Part shown: piece by piece, positions 9,261 through 18,424 of the stretch
Numbering within the stretch: position 1 is the stretch's first letter
Layout: each line of letters opens with the position of its first letter
Assembly (NCBI GenBank): GCA_030697175.1
Contig: JAUYQR010000024.1
Coordinates: 31,405-95,404 of the forward strand
DNA length: 64,000 bases
Origin: Paracoccaceae bacterium
GTDB taxonomy: Bacteria > Pseudomonadota > Alphaproteobacteria > Rhodobacterales > Rhodobacteraceae
Reading direction: 5' to 3'
Position numbers and translations under genes: made by a program
The notes under the pieces: model-generated
The model's database searches: none
The model's input: the letters and a program-made list of their open reading frames with translations, nothing else
Told to the model about the DNA's origin: nothing

Positions 9261-10745
9261 ATGACCCACATCCTCGCCATCGACCAAGGCACCACCTCAT
9301 CCCGTGCGATCCTTTTCGACGCCACCCTCCGTCCCATGGCCTCCGCCCAGGAAGAATTCCCCCAGATCTACCCGCACCCCGGCTGGGTCGAACACAACCC
9401 CGCCGACCTCTGGTCCAGCGTGGCCGGCACCGCCCGCGCCGCCATCGAAAAGGCCGGTATCGCCGCCACCTCCATCGCCGCCATAGGCATCACCAACCAG
9501 CGCGAGACAACCCTGATCTGGGACCGCGCCAACGGCCACCCGATCCACAACGCCATCGTCTGGCAAGACCGCCGCACCGCCGACACCTGCGACGCCCTCA
9601 AGGACGCCGGCCATGAGCCGATGATCACCGCCCGCACCGGCCTCCTCCTCGATCCCTATTTCTCCGCCACCAAGGTAAAGTGGCTCCTTGACCACATCCC
9701 CGGCGCCCGCGCCCGCGCCGCGAAGGGCGAACTTGCCTTCGGCACCGTCGACACCTGGCTGATCTGGAACCTCACCGGCGGCCGCGTCCACGCCACCGAC
9801 GCCACCAATGCCGCCCGCACCATGCTTTACAACATCGCCAAGGGCGAATGGGACGCCGAGATCTGCGCTCTGTTGGACATCCCTCTGTCGCTCCTGCCGC
9901 AGGTCCATGACTGCGCCGCTCCCTTCGGCACCACCCGTGCCGACCTTTTCGGCCGCGAGATCCCGATCCTCGGCGTCGCCGGCGACCAGCAGGCCGCCAC
10001 CGTCGGCCAGGCCTGCTTTTCCCCCGGCATGATGAAATCCACCTATGGCACTGGCTGTTTTGCCCTTCTCAACACCGGTGCAGACATTGTCCCGTCGAAG
10101 AACCGCCTGCTGACAACCATTGCCTACCAGTTGAAAGGTCAGCCCACCTACGCGCTGGAAGGTTCGATCTTTATCGCCGGAGCAGTCGTCCAGTGGCTCC
10201 GCGACGGGCTCAAGATCATCCGCGAGGCGAAGGAGACCCAGCCCCTTGCCGAAGCTGCCGATGCAGCGCAGGGCGTGATCCTTGTCCCCGCCTTCACTGG
10301 CCTTGGCGCACCCTACTGGCGGCCTGACAGTCGCGGCGCGATCTATGGCCTGACCCGCAACTCCGGCCCCGCAGAACTGGCCCGCGCCGCTTTGGAAAGC
10401 GTGGGCTACCAGACCCGCGACCTGTTGGAGGCGATGCGCGCCGACTGGGGCGCCGCCGCTGACGGGGTCCTGCGCGTCGACGGCGGCATGACCGCAAGCG
10501 ACTGGGCCATGCAGTTCCTGTCGGATATCCTCGGCGCCCCGGTGGATCGGCCCAAGGTGACCGAGACCACGGCCCTTGGTGCGGCCTACCTCGCCGGGAT
10601 GCAGGCCGGGGTCTGCGGCACACCTGAGGAGTTCGCCAAAAGCTGGGCGCTTGACCGCCGCTTCACCCCCTCGATGGACGAAGCGACCCGCGCCGCGAAA
10701 TATGCTCGCTGGGGCCGGGCCGTTGCCGCGACGATGTCACTATGA
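9261..10745 (+). CDS. glpK: Glycerol kinase
   Basis: Phosphorylates incoming glycerol to glycerol-3-phosphate, the substrate of GlpD and inducer of GlpR. The 494-residue FGGY-family kinase begins with [19 protein letters not shown], and has [23 protein letters not shown] and the FGGY signature region [18 protein letters not shown]. Start ATG 9261 is preferred because the kinase domain begins there and GAGGG lies upstream; an in-frame start at 9210 would add 17 residues without family similarity. It overlaps the downstream dehydrogenase gene by four bases (ATGA), so the two are cotranslated. Confidence 0.95.
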   Translation: MTHILAIDQGTTSSRAILFDATLRPMASAQEEFPQIYPHPGWVEHNPADLWSSVAGTARAAIEKAGIAATSIAAIGITNQRETTLIWDRANGHPIHNAIVWQDRRTADTCDALKDAGHEPMITARTGLLLDPYFSATKVKWLLDHIPGARARAAKGELAFGTVDTWLIWNLTGGRVHATDATNAARTMLYNIAKGEWDAEICALLDIPLSLLPQVHDCAAPFGTTRADLFGREIPILGVAGDQQAATVGQACFSPGMMKSTYGTGCFALLNTGADIVPSKNRLLTTIAYQLKGQPTYALEGSIFIAGAVVQWLRDGLKIIREAKETQPLAEAADAAQGVILVPAFTGLGAPYWRPDSRGAIYGLTRNSGPAELARAALESVGYQTRDLLEAMRADWGAAADGVLRVDGGMTASDWAMQFLSDILGAPVDRPKVTETTALGAAYLAGMQAGVCGTPEEFAKSWALDRRFTPSMDEATRAAKYARWGRAVAATMSL

Positions 10746-11866
10746 CCCCCTTTGCCATTGCCAGCCCTCCGCGCATCCTGTTCGGTCGAGGCGGGGCGGC
10801 CAAAGCGCCCGCCCTGATCAGAGCTTTCGGTCTGCGCGGCGTGATCGTCCACGGCGCAAATGCGGATCGTGCAAGATGGCTGACCGAAGCGCTGCCGGAC
10901 ACGCTGGCGATCGCCTGTGCCGGTGAGCCAACCCTGACAGACCTTGACGCTGCACTGGGGCAAGCCCGGGCCCACGCCCCGCAATGGGTAGCGGCGATCG
11001 GCGGGGGTGCGGTCCTTGACATGGGCAAGGCACTTGCCGCGCTGGTCCCTTCGGCAAGCCCGGCGATGGATCATCTGGAGGTGGTCGGAAGATCGCTTCC
11101 CCTGACAACCGCACCGCTGCCCTTCATCGCTATCCCGACCACCAGTGGCACCGGGGCCGAGGCGACACGCAATGCAGTGATCGGCCTGCCCGACCATGGC
11201 CGCAAGGTCAGCCTGCGCGACGACCGGATGATCGCGCGCTTGGCCATCGTGGACCCGGCGCTTACCGACCATTGCCCCCGCGGGGTAACCCTTGCCTCTG
11301 GTCTCGATGCGCTGGTGCAGGTGATCGAACCCTACGTCTCATGCAAGGCCACGCCGTACACCGATGCACTGACGCGGCCGGCAATCGGCCCCGGCCTTGC
11401 AGCGCTGCGTCGATTGATGGACGGCGAAGATTCAGCGGCCCGTGACACGATGGCGTGGGTCAGTCTCTGCGGCGGCCTGGCGCTGTCGAATGCCGGGCTT
11501 GGCGCGGTGCACGGATTTGCCGGCGTGATCGGCGGCATGACCGGTGCCGCACACGGCGCGATCTGCGGGGCCCTGATCGGCCCGGTGCTGGCGGCAAACT
11601 GCGCAGCCAGCTCGGGCAACGCCCGCGAAAGACTGGGCCAAGTCTGCGATATCATCGCCGCTGCCTTCGGCACGGCCGCTGATGCGGCCCCTCAGGCGCT
11701 GCAAACCTGGGCGCGTGGTGCGGGCTTGTCGGATCTTGCGGGCTTGGGTGTGCGCCCTGAGGATCATGCAGCGATTGTTGCAGCCTCTGCCTCGGCCTCT
11801 TCCATGAAGGGCAATCCGGTCTTGCTGCCGGACGCGGCCTTGCTGGATATTCTGCGGCGCTCCTGA
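10742..11866 (+). CDS. Iron-containing alcohol dehydrogenase family protein, one metal ligand changed
   Basis: A 374-residue group III (iron-type) dehydrogenase. The nucleotide-binding part shows [17 protein letters not shown] and [16 protein letters not shown]. In family members the metal is held by D-x3-H and two later histidines; here the first pair reads GLDALVQ, so Q takes the place of H, while GAVHGFAGV and GAAHGAICG keep the other two at the usual 14-residue distance. Some family members may carry this naturally, and it need not mean loss of activity. The four-base overlap with glpK points to a role in glycerol or related polyol metabolism (for example oxidation to dihydroxyacetone), but the substrate cannot be read from sequence. 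Confidence 0.8.
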   Translation: MTPFAIASPPRILFGRGGAAKAPALIRAFGLRGVIVHGANADRARWLTEALPDTLAIACAGEPTLTDLDAALGQARAHAPQWVAAIGGGAVLDMGKALAALVPSASPAMDHLEVVGRSLPLTTAPLPFIAIPTTSGTGAEATRNAVIGLPDHGRKVSLRDDRMIARLAIVDPALTDHCPRGVTLASGLDALVQVIEPYVSCKATPYTDALTRPAIGPGLAALRRLMDGEDSAARDTMAWVSLCGGLALSNAGLGAVHGFAGVIGGMTGAAHGAICGALIGPVLAANCAASSGNARERLGQVCDIIAAAFGTAADAAPQALQTWARGAGLSDLAGLGVRPEDHAAIVAASASASSMKGNPVLLPDAALLDILRRS

Positions 11867-11931
11867 TCTTGATCAAGGCGGCTCTGCGCAGCGGGAGTAT
11901 GAACCCAACAGGTGAAACACTGGAGGCTCTC

Positions 11932-12108
11932 ATGCTGCGCCTGACGATGATCCTGTTTTCGATGATTTCTACCGCCCTCATGGGCACCGCGATCATTATC
12001 GTGCTGACATTGGGGTGGGTCGATCTGACGTCCATCCTTGCTTCGGCTGCCATCGGGTTTCTTCTGGCGATACCAGCAAGCTGGATCGTCGCACGAAACA
12101 TTGCCTGA
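11932..12108 (+). CDS. Small single-helix-pair membrane protein, conserved in Rhodobacteraceae
   Basis: A 58-residue protein, LRLTMILFSMISTALMGT then a second hydrophobic segment near ASAAIGFLLAIPASWIVA, so two membrane helices. Start ATG 11932 follows TGGAGG at 8 bases; an earlier in-frame start at 11869 would overlap nothing but gives a non-hydrophobic lead. I recall similar short proteins in Rhodobacteraceae wrongly labelled CTP synthetase because of a database error; there is no enzyme domain here. Function unknown. Confidence 0.65.
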   Translation: MLRLTMILFSMISTALMGTAIIIVLTLGWVDLTSILASAAIGFLLAIPASWIVARNIA

Positions 12109-12162
12109 GCGACGGAAACTGCCATTCCAACCGTATGAAGCGTTAAACTCAGGAGCCATGCA

Positions 12163-12657
12163 ATGTCCGCCCCGACAGCCTATTCCCGAACCCAGATCGT
12201 GCTTCACTGGATCATCGCCGTTCTGATCATCGGCAACCTGATCTTTGGCGAAGAGATTGGCGATGCTTACGACACATTGCGCGATACGGGCGTTGCCAAT
12301 TACGACCTGATGACGCTGGGTCATATCGGGGCCGGAGTGCTGGTCTTGCTGTTCGGCATTTGGCGGTTGGGTCTGCGCCTGAGGCGCGGTGTGCCAGAGA
12401 CGACGGGCGCAGGCTCGGCTTTGACGGACCGCGCCTCTGCGGTTGTGCATTGGGTATTCTATGCGCTGATTCTGGCGGTGCCGACCACCGGCCTTGCCGC
12501 GTGGTTTGGCGGGCTGCACGAAGCGGCGGATTTGCATGAACTGGCGAAGCCCGTTTTCATAGTGCTGATCGCAGCCCATGTAGCAGGTGCGCTATGGCAC
12601 CATTTCTGGTTGAAGGACGGGCTTTTGGACCGGATGCGCATGGCGCGGCAGGCCTGA
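12163..12657 (+). CDS. Cytochrome b561-family di-haem membrane protein
   Basis: A 164-residue four-helix cytochrome b561 (CybB-like). Haem-ligand candidates are the histidine in QIVLHWIIAVLIIGN (helix 1), H in LGHIGAGVLVLLFGIWRLGLRLR, H in AVVHWVFYALILAVPTTG (helix 3) and the histidines in ADLHELAKPVFIVLIAAHVAGALWHHFW. The WRLGLRLR after helix 2 is a family feature. Such proteins move electrons between ubiquinol and periplasmic acceptors, including superoxide scavenging. The stop codon directly abuts the stop of the convergent esterase gene. Confidence 0.88.
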   Translation: MSAPTAYSRTQIVLHWIIAVLIIGNLIFGEEIGDAYDTLRDTGVANYDLMTLGHIGAGVLVLLFGIWRLGLRLRRGVPETTGAGSALTDRASAVVHWVFYALILAVPTTGLAAWFGGLHEAADLHELAKPVFIVLIAAHVAGALWHHFWLKDGLLDRMRMARQA

Positions 12658-13428
12658 CTAGGCGTCCAGAAAAACCCGCACAGCTTCTTCGAATTCGCGC
12701 GGCTTTTCCGCATGCAGCCAATGCCCGGCGCCGGGAATCTTGGCAAATCGCGCCTTGGGAAACAGGGCACGGACAGTGTCGCGGTGTTCGGGGCGGACGT
12801 AACTGCTATCGGCCCCGGTCAGAAACAGTGCCGGCCCGCTGGAGTGGCCTGAGGTGCCGGGCCAACCGACGATCTTTGACATTTCAGTTGCAAGCACGTC
12901 GAGGTTCAGCCGCCAGACCGGTGGCTTTTCGCGAAAGTCCAGCGATTGCAGGAAGAACGCGCGCAAGGCGGGATCGTCAACTGAAGTTGCCAGCGCCGCG
13001 TCCGCTTCGGCACGGGTTGTCACTGTCGCAAGGTCGACGCCTCGCATCGCGAGCGCATGGCGTGTCTGGTCATGGCTGTAGGCAACCGGCGCGATATCGG
13101 CCACCACCAGCCGGCGGATCAGGTCCGGGCGCGTCAGGGCAAGCACCATCGACGCCTTGCCGCCCATCGAATGACCCAGGAGGTCGGCCCGCCCGCCAAG
13201 GCCTTCGACCACCTCGGCCAGATCTGCTGCCATTTCGGGGTAGCCCTGCACATCGCTGCGCGGGCTCATGCCGTGGTTGCGCATGTCCACCGCCACCACA
13301 TCACGACGGTCTGCCAGACGCCGGGCAATCACGCCCCAATTGCGCGCCGATCCGTAAAGCCCGTGCGCTATGACCAAAGGCAAGGCATCGTCGGGCAGTG
13401 TTGCGGGGTGGTGGATCATTGCGAGCAT
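12658..13428 (-). CDS. Alpha/beta-hydrolase esterase (YbfF type)
   Basis: A 256-residue alpha/beta hydrolase. The oxyanion strand reads LVIAHGLYGSARNW, the nucleophile elbow is LLGHSMGGKASM (serine in GHSMG), and the catalytic histidine is in GAGHWLHAEKP near the C-terminus. AVDMRNHGMSPRS is typical of YbfF-like esterases acting on short-chain or acyl-CoA esters. Two starts are possible: ATG 13428 matches homologue length but sits right against the GAGG; ATG 13419, three codons later, has a better spacing. It stands alone on the minus strand. Confidence 0.88.
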   Translation of the reverse strand: MLAMIHHPATLPDDALPLVIAHGLYGSARNWGVIARRLADRRDVVAVDMRNHGMSPRSDVQGYPEMAADLAEVVEGLGGRADLLGHSMGGKASMVLALTRPDLIRRLVVADIAPVAYSHDQTRHALAMRGVDLATVTTRAEADAALATSVDDPALRAFFLQSLDFREKPPVWRLNLDVLATEMSKIVGWPGTSGHSSGPALFLTGADSSYVRPEHRDTVRALFPKARFAKIPGAGHWLHAEKPREFEEAVRVFLDA

Positions 13429-13526
13429 ACCTCGTTCTATCCAGCGGCTTGCAAGGAGGCCAGAGGTGTTGAACCCCGCAGGGTTCGCCCGTAGGTAGGC
13501 CGGATGCAGGCACCGGGTGGCAGAAG

Positions 13527-13892
13527 ATGAGCGCGGTCACCATCCAGCAGAGGGCGGATCGGGTCGCGCAGTTGATGGACGAACGGTTGGCGGTTGGCGG
13601 TCGCGGGCTGCAGGCAAAGCTTGACCGTGGCCGCCGGCGCTTGCCACGCCGTGTGCGCGATGCCGCGGCGGCACTGGCAGAGGCTTCACACAAGGCACGC
13701 AACCCAAAGCTGCTTCGTCAGATTGACCAAGGCCAGGTATCTGATGCCTACGACATTTGCGTCCGTCACCTGATGGCGATCGACCCCGCCTTGCGCCGCC
13801 GCCGGATCTTCGCAACGATTCTGAGTTCGGCGGCGCTTGCGGTGCTGTCTGCGGCCCTTCTGGTGGCAGGCTTTCTGGCGTGGCGTGGATAG
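13527..13892 (+). CDS. Hypothetical protein with one C-terminal membrane helix
   Basis: A 121-residue protein, not recognised. The first 95 residues are highly basic ([20 protein letters not shown]) and predicted helical; the last 22 form a single hydrophobic helix, ILSSAALAVLSAALLVAGFL, ending AWRG, so it is likely tail-anchored with the basic part in the cytoplasm. The composition fits coding sequence of this genome. It lies between the divergent esterase and convergent glyA with no operon partner. Confidence 0.6.
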   Translation: MSAVTIQQRADRVAQLMDERLAVGGRGLQAKLDRGRRRLPRRVRDAAAALAEASHKARNPKLLRQIDQGQVSDAYDICVRHLMAIDPALRRRRIFATILSSAALAVLSAALLVAGFLAWRG

Positions 13893-14068
13893 CGATGACT
13901 GCTATCGGCTGCGCATGAAGCGCCCGCCGCGATCGGCGCAACCTCCGCGTCCGATCGCCGATCCTGCTTTCAGCGCTTGGGTCTCGGCCTGAAAAATTCT
14001 CTGCGCCCTCTGAAATGAACAAGGCGCGAGCTTGCAGCCCGCGCCCGGCCATTATCATTGCGGCGAGC

Positions 14069-15364
14069 TCAGAGGTCCGGATAAATCGGGAACTGCTGGC
14101 ACAGTGCCTCGACCTCGGTGCGCACCTTGGCTTCGACCGCGCCATTGCCATCCTCGCCATTTGCGGCCAGCCCGTCCACCACTTCAACGATCCAGCGCCC
14201 GATCTGGCGGAATTCGCCTTCGCCAAATCCGCGCGTCGTGCCCGCCGGAGTGCCAAGACGCACGCCGGAAGTGATCGTCGGCTTTTCGGTATCGAACGGA
14301 ATGCCGTTCTTGTTGCAGGTGATATGCGCGCGGCCCAAGGCCTTTTCAGTCGCGTTGCCCTTGACCGCCTTAGGGCGAAGGTCGACCAGCATCAGGTGCG
14401 TGTCGGTGCCGCCGGTTACGATATCAAGACCGCCTTTCATCAATTCGTCCGCCAGAGCCTGCGCGTTCTTCACGACCTGCGACTGATAGGTCTGGAAGCC
14501 TGGTTGCAACGCCTCGCCAAAGGCGACTGCTTTGGCGGCGATCACATGCATCAATGGACCGCCCTGAATGCCCGGGAAAATTGCACTGTTGACCTTCTTT
14601 GCAATCGCCTCGTCATTCGTCAGGATCATGCCACCGCGCGGGCCGCGCAGGGTCTTGTGCGTCGTCGTGGTCGCCACATGCGCGTGCGGGAAGGGCGAGG
14701 GATAAAGCCCTGCCGCCACCAGACCGGCGAAGTGAGCCATGTCGACCAGAAGATACGCGCCAACGCTGTCGGCAATCTCGCGCATCCGGGCGAAATCTAT
14801 GATCCGCGGAATGGCCGACCCGCCGGCAATGATCATCTTGGGTTGATGTTCGGTCGCCAGTGCCTGAACCTGATCGTAATCCAGCGTCAGGTCCTGTTTC
14901 CGCACGCCGTATTGCACCGCATGAAACCACTTGCCCGACTGGTTCGGCGCCGCGCCATGCGTCAGGTGACCGCCGGCATCAAGGCTCATCCCCAGAATCG
15001 TGTCGCCGGGTTTGATCAGCGCCTGAAACACGCCCTGGTTTGCCTGGCTGCCCGAGTTCGGCTGCACGTTTGCGAAGGTTACGCCAAATAACTTGCAGGC
15101 GCGGTCGATTGCCAGATTCTCCGCCACGTCCACGAACTGGCAGCCGCCGTAGTAGCGTTTGCCCGGATAGCCTTCGGCATATTTGTTCGTCATCACCGAG
15201 CCTTGCGCTTCCATCACCGCGCGGCTGACGATGTTCTCCGAAGCGATCAACTCGATCTCGTGGCGCTGGCGGCCCAGTTCCGAGGTGATGGAGGCGAAAA
15301 GCTCCGGGTCGCGGCTGCTGAGCGTTTCAGTAAAGAAGCCGGAGTCGCGATGCGAAGCGTTCAT
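14069..15364 (-). CDS. glyA: Serine hydroxymethyltransferase
   Basis: PLP enzyme that interconverts serine and glycine with tetrahydrofolate. At 431 residues it has the normal length. The PLP-lysine motif is [16 protein letters not shown], and the N-terminal [14 protein letters not shown] and [15 protein letters not shown] segments are diagnostic, as is [27 protein letters not shown] near the end. AGAGGA lies upstream of ATG 15364. The 200 bases before it, shared with nadK on the other strand, show no riboswitch that I can recognise. Confidence 0.96.
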   Translation of the reverse strand: MNASHRDSGFFTETLSSRDPELFASITSELGRQRHEIELIASENIVSRAVMEAQGSVMTNKYAEGYPGKRYYGGCQFVDVAENLAIDRACKLFGVTFANVQPNSGSQANQGVFQALIKPGDTILGMSLDAGGHLTHGAAPNQSGKWFHAVQYGVRKQDLTLDYDQVQALATEHQPKMIIAGGSAIPRIIDFARMREIADSVGAYLLVDMAHFAGLVAAGLYPSPFPHAHVATTTTHKTLRGPRGGMILTNDEAIAKKVNSAIFPGIQGGPLMHVIAAKAVAFGEALQPGFQTYQSQVVKNAQALADELMKGGLDIVTGGTDTHLMLVDLRPKAVKGNATEKALGRAHITCNKNGIPFDTEKPTITSGVRLGTPAGTTRGFGEGEFRQIGRWIVEVVDGLAANGEDGNGAVEAKVRTEVEALCQQFPIYPDL

Positions 15365-15567
15365 GAAGCAGGTCCTCTTTGGGCCAAGGGCAGGGTGCGG
15401 CGCTATTTAGAGCACCGATTGTCCTACGGAAAGGCAAGAAAACGACCTTTTTCGCCATTGCGACGAAATCATGTTGCCGCACAGTGCGCCCCCTGCCCAT
15501 CGGTTTGGCACCAACCCCTTGAGTTTACCTACTACCCCGGCCAAGACTGCTGCGATCGGGGGACGCC

Positions 15568-16332
15568 ATGCCACAACGTATCAGGTTCACGGCCAGCAGG
15601 GCCCCGGCGGCCATCGAAGCCCTTGCGGCCCTGACTGCGACCTATGGGCAGGCCGACCTCAGGCAAGCCGAGGTGATTGTCGCCCTGGGCGGCGACGGGT
15701 TCATGTTGCAGACATTGCATTCAACCAAGGGCAGGGACCTCCCGGTCTACGGCATGAACTGCGGAACCATTGGCTTTTTGATGAATGCCTATTCTGCCGA
15801 CGACCTGCCCGCCCGCCTGGCCGCCGCCGAAGAGGCCGTCATCCATCCCTTGTCGATGCGGGCTATCAACACCAAGGGCAAGCTGACTGCGGCCCTGGCG
15901 ATCAACGAAGTAGCATTGCTGCGGCAAGGCCCACAGGCGGCCAAGCTGCGCATCAGCATCGACGGGCGAGAACGTATGCCCGAACTGGTTTGCGATGGCG
16001 CCTTGGTGGCGACACCAGCCGGGTCCACCGCTTACAATTATTCGGCACACGGTCCGATCCTGCCGATCGGCGCCGATGTGCTCGCCCTTACCGCAATTGC
16101 CGCGTTCCGACCGCGGCGCTGGCGTGGCGCCGTGCTGCCGATGTCGGGCGTCGTGCGGTTTGACGTGCTGGACCCAGATAAACGCCCCGTGATGGCCGAT
16201 GCCGACAGCCGGGCGTCTGTTCGCGATGTGGCAAGCGTCGAGATCAGGTCTGAAAGATCGGTTCAGCACCGCCTGTTGTTCGACCCCGGTCACGGTCTGG
16301 AAGAGCGTCTGATCGGCGAGCAGTTCGTATAA
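15568..16332 (+). CDS. nadK: NAD kinase
   Basis: Makes NADP+ from NAD+ and ATP. The 254-residue protein has the GGDG motif in VALGGDGFMLQTLH, NCGTIGFLMN, the DGALVATPAGSTAYNYSAHGPI segment and the C-terminal ADSRAS region of short bacterial NAD kinases. ATG 15568 follows GGGGGA. It is divergent from glyA and runs up to the end of the convergent response-regulator gene, 11 bases away. Confidence 0.95.
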   Translation: MPQRIRFTASRAPAAIEALAALTATYGQADLRQAEVIVALGGDGFMLQTLHSTKGRDLPVYGMNCGTIGFLMNAYSADDLPARLAAAEEAVIHPLSMRAINTKGKLTAALAINEVALLRQGPQAAKLRISIDGRERMPELVCDGALVATPAGSTAYNYSAHGPILPIGADVLALTAIAAFRPRRWRGAVLPMSGVVRFDVLDPDKRPVMADADSRASVRDVASVEIRSERSVQHRLLFDPGHGLEERLIGEQFV

Positions 16333-16343
16333 GGGCGCGGCCC

Positions 16344-17762
16344 TTACACTTTGGTCCAGCCGTCGATCTTGCGGTAAAGCGTTGACGGAGACACGTCCAG
16401 AACGCGCGCTGCCTTGGGAACCGACCCGCCGTATCGCGCCAGCGTGGCCTCGATGATCTTGCGCTCTGCCTCGGCCAGCGTCAGGCCAACCATAACCCCC
16501 GCCTCGGCAGGTGGTTCGGGCAGCGCGCGCAGCCTTTCGGGACCGCGGTGGGGTGTCATCTCGGCCGCAAGACCCGGTGGCAGCATCTCGACCCCGACCC
16601 AGCCGCCGGGATTGAGCACGACCACGTTGCGCATGACGTTCAACAGTTGCCGCACATTGCCGGGCCAGGGCAAGCGCGGCAGAAGATCCCGCACCTCGGC
16701 CTCCAAACCATAGAACGTGCGCCCCTCCTCTTCGGCAAACCTGAACAGCGCGGCTTCCGCGATCTCGATCACGTCCTGCCCCCGGTCCCTTAGCGGCGGC
16801 ATGTGGATCGGCACCACGAACAGGCGGTAATACAGGTCCTCACGGAAATGACCGCGATGGACTGCATCAAGGGGGTCGCGGTTCGTGGCACAAACGATGC
16901 GCACATTCACCTTGCGCGGACGGGTTGCGCCGACCGGCTGGACCGTCGAGGTTTGCAGAAACCGCAGCAGTTTCGTCTGCAAGGCCGGTGCCATTTCACA
17001 GATTTCGTCCAGAAACAGTGTCCCGCCGTCAGCCGCCGCCGCAGCGCCAGGCTTGTCGGAAATTGCACCGGTAAAGCTGCCCTTCATGTGGCCGAAAACT
17101 TCGCTTTCAAGCAAATCCTGCGGAATCGCACCGCAGTTGAGCGCAATGAACGGCCCCTCGGCCCGTGCCGAATTGGCGTGGACAGCCAGCGCGCAAAGCT
17201 CCTTCCCCGTTCCGCTTTCCCCCGTGATGAACACCGTGGCCATCGACCGCGCCACCGACGCGATCGTGTCGTGAATCCGCTGCATCGTGTCGGACGACCC
17301 GATGAACGACGAGCCGTCCTGCAGCATCGCGCGGTCCTGTGGGCCGGGATCAGGCAAGGCTGCCGGTGCCTTGCGCGGCAACCTTTCAGCCAGCGCGTTC
17401 TGCACCGCGCCGAGCAGGCGATTTTCATCGAATGGCTTCACCAGGAAGTCATGCGCCCCGGCACGCATCGCTTCGACCGCGCGATTGACCGACCCGTTCG
17501 CAGTAATCGCGATGACGCAGGTTTCCGGCCTGAGCGCGAGCATGTCCTGCATCAACATCAAACCGTCACGGTCGGGCAGGATAAGGTCAAGCAGTACGAC
17601 CACCGGCTGAAGCCCGCGAAATTGCGCCAAGCCGTCCGCGGCGGTGCTTGCGACCGAAACGCGATATCCGGCCGATGCCAGAACCGACCGATAGACAAGT
17701 TGCAGCGAGGCCGTGTCCTCAATCAAAAGCACGCTGGGTGTCCAGGCTGAACCGGGCTTCAT
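16344..17762 (-). CDS. LuxO-type sigma-54-dependent response regulator
   Basis: A 472-residue NtrC-class regulator. Residues about 9-125 are a receiver domain with phosphate-acceptor D in VVLLDLILPDRDG and the K in FLVKPF. Residues about 145-385 are the AAA+ domain: Walker A GESGTGKE, the sigma-54 contact loop as GSFTGA (A to S in the common GAFTGA), and Walker B GGTLFLDEI. The C-terminal Fis-type helix-turn-helix, GSVPKAARVLDVSPSTLYRK, closely resembles LuxO. The HPt gene upstream overlaps it by four bases, as in a LuxU-LuxO relay. No sensor kinase is in the window, so the signal is unknown. Confidence 0.88.
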   Translation of the reverse strand: MKPGSAWTPSVLLIEDTASLQLVYRSVLASAGYRVSVASTAADGLAQFRGLQPVVVLLDLILPDRDGLMLMQDMLALRPETCVIAITANGSVNRAVEAMRAGAHDFLVKPFDENRLLGAVQNALAERLPRKAPAALPDPGPQDRAMLQDGSSFIGSSDTMQRIHDTIASVARSMATVFITGESGTGKELCALAVHANSARAEGPFIALNCGAIPQDLLESEVFGHMKGSFTGAISDKPGAAAAADGGTLFLDEICEMAPALQTKLLRFLQTSTVQPVGATRPRKVNVRIVCATNRDPLDAVHRGHFREDLYYRLFVVPIHMPPLRDRGQDVIEIAEAALFRFAEEEGRTFYGLEAEVRDLLPRLPWPGNVRQLLNVMRNVVVLNPGGWVGVEMLPPGLAAEMTPHRGPERLRALPEPPAEAGVMVGLTLAEAERKIIEATLARYGGSVPKAARVLDVSPSTLYRKIDGWTKV

Positions 17763-18310
17763 CGGGCAGCCGCAATGGGCTGTGTCGCCGCCACGACGGC
17801 GATGAGCGCGTCAAGTTCGCCAAGCGCCTCGGGCACAAGGGAAAAAAGCGAGGCGTGGTCAGTAACGTGTGCAGCGGCGTTCATCTGTTCGGCGAGGGTC
17901 TGCAGCGAAACCGCGCCGACCGACCCCGCCAGCGAAATCAGCACATGGCTTGCCGCACGAAGCCCTGACCAATCCAGACTAGCCATCGACGCCGAGGATT
18001 GGTCGCGGGTGGCGATCAGGTCTTCGGACAGGCGCGCCAGTAGTTCGGCTCCGTTCTCGGGCCCTGCCAGTTGCAAAAGGCGCTGAAAACGGGCCGGTTC
18101 GAACTGGCGCATCCCTTCGGTCGCCGGCTTTGCCTGCTGAACCTCCGATTGCAGCTTTGCACCACCAAGTCTCAACGCCGCCCGACGCAAGACATCAAGT
18201 TCGGCTCGCTGCGTTTCGGATGAAACCAATGCTTCCAACTGGTTGATCACCAGATGCAATCGGTCAAGCGCCGTATCGATCTCGGACGCGGCATTGGAAC
18301 GGCCAATCAT
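17759..18310 (-). CDS. HPt-domain phosphotransfer protein (LuxU-like role)
   Basis: A 183-residue helical protein. The C-terminal half contains ASHVLISLAGSVGAVSLQTLAEQMN, which fits the HPt pattern A-H-x-L-x-G-x3-x-G, with the histidine (about residue 128) as phosphate carrier; the lysine usual three residues after it is I here. The N-terminal half, from EIDTALDRLHLVINQLEALV, has no recognised domain. It is the first gene of a two-gene operon and overlaps the regulator gene by ATGA, so it most likely passes phosphate from a distant hybrid kinase to that regulator. Confidence 0.72.
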   Translation of the reverse strand: MIGRSNAASEIDTALDRLHLVINQLEALVSSETQRAELDVLRRAALRLGGAKLQSEVQQAKPATEGMRQFEPARFQRLLQLAGPENGAELLARLSEDLIATRDQSSASMASLDWSGLRAASHVLISLAGSVGAVSLQTLAEQMNAAAHVTDHASLFSLVPEALGELDALIAVVAATQPIAAAR

Positions 18311-18358
18311 GGCGGCGGTCCGGACTGACAGGCGAGTGACCTATTGATGAAAGGCGAC

Positions 18359-18375
18359 CTTTGCATAATGCAAAG
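18359..18375. promoter_or_regulatory. 17-bp palindrome ahead of the HPt-regulator operon
   Basis: CTTTGCATAATGCAAAG is a perfect palindrome around a single central base, 49 bases upstream of the HPt start and 50 bases beyond the prpE stop. No T-run follows on either strand, so it looks like an operator rather than a terminator. It shares TTTGCATAAT with a palindrome in the prpE control region (20401-20417). Confidence 0.5.
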
Positions 18376-18424
18376 AATTGACGCATTTCGCCACGACTGT
18401 CCAGCAGATCCCGCAGAGCGTGTA

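Noticed and set aside
13471..13486. GAACCC-CGCA-GGGTTC hairpin as a tRNA fragment or riboswitch
   Set aside because: Only a 6-bp stem, no cloverleaf or known aptamer around it.
14021..14046. A terminator for glyA
   Set aside because: A GGCGCG/CGCGCC stem exists but the loop is large and no T-run follows on the minus strand.
15365..15567. A riboswitch in the glyA leader
   Set aside because: No glycine, SAM or folate aptamer pattern could be recognised.
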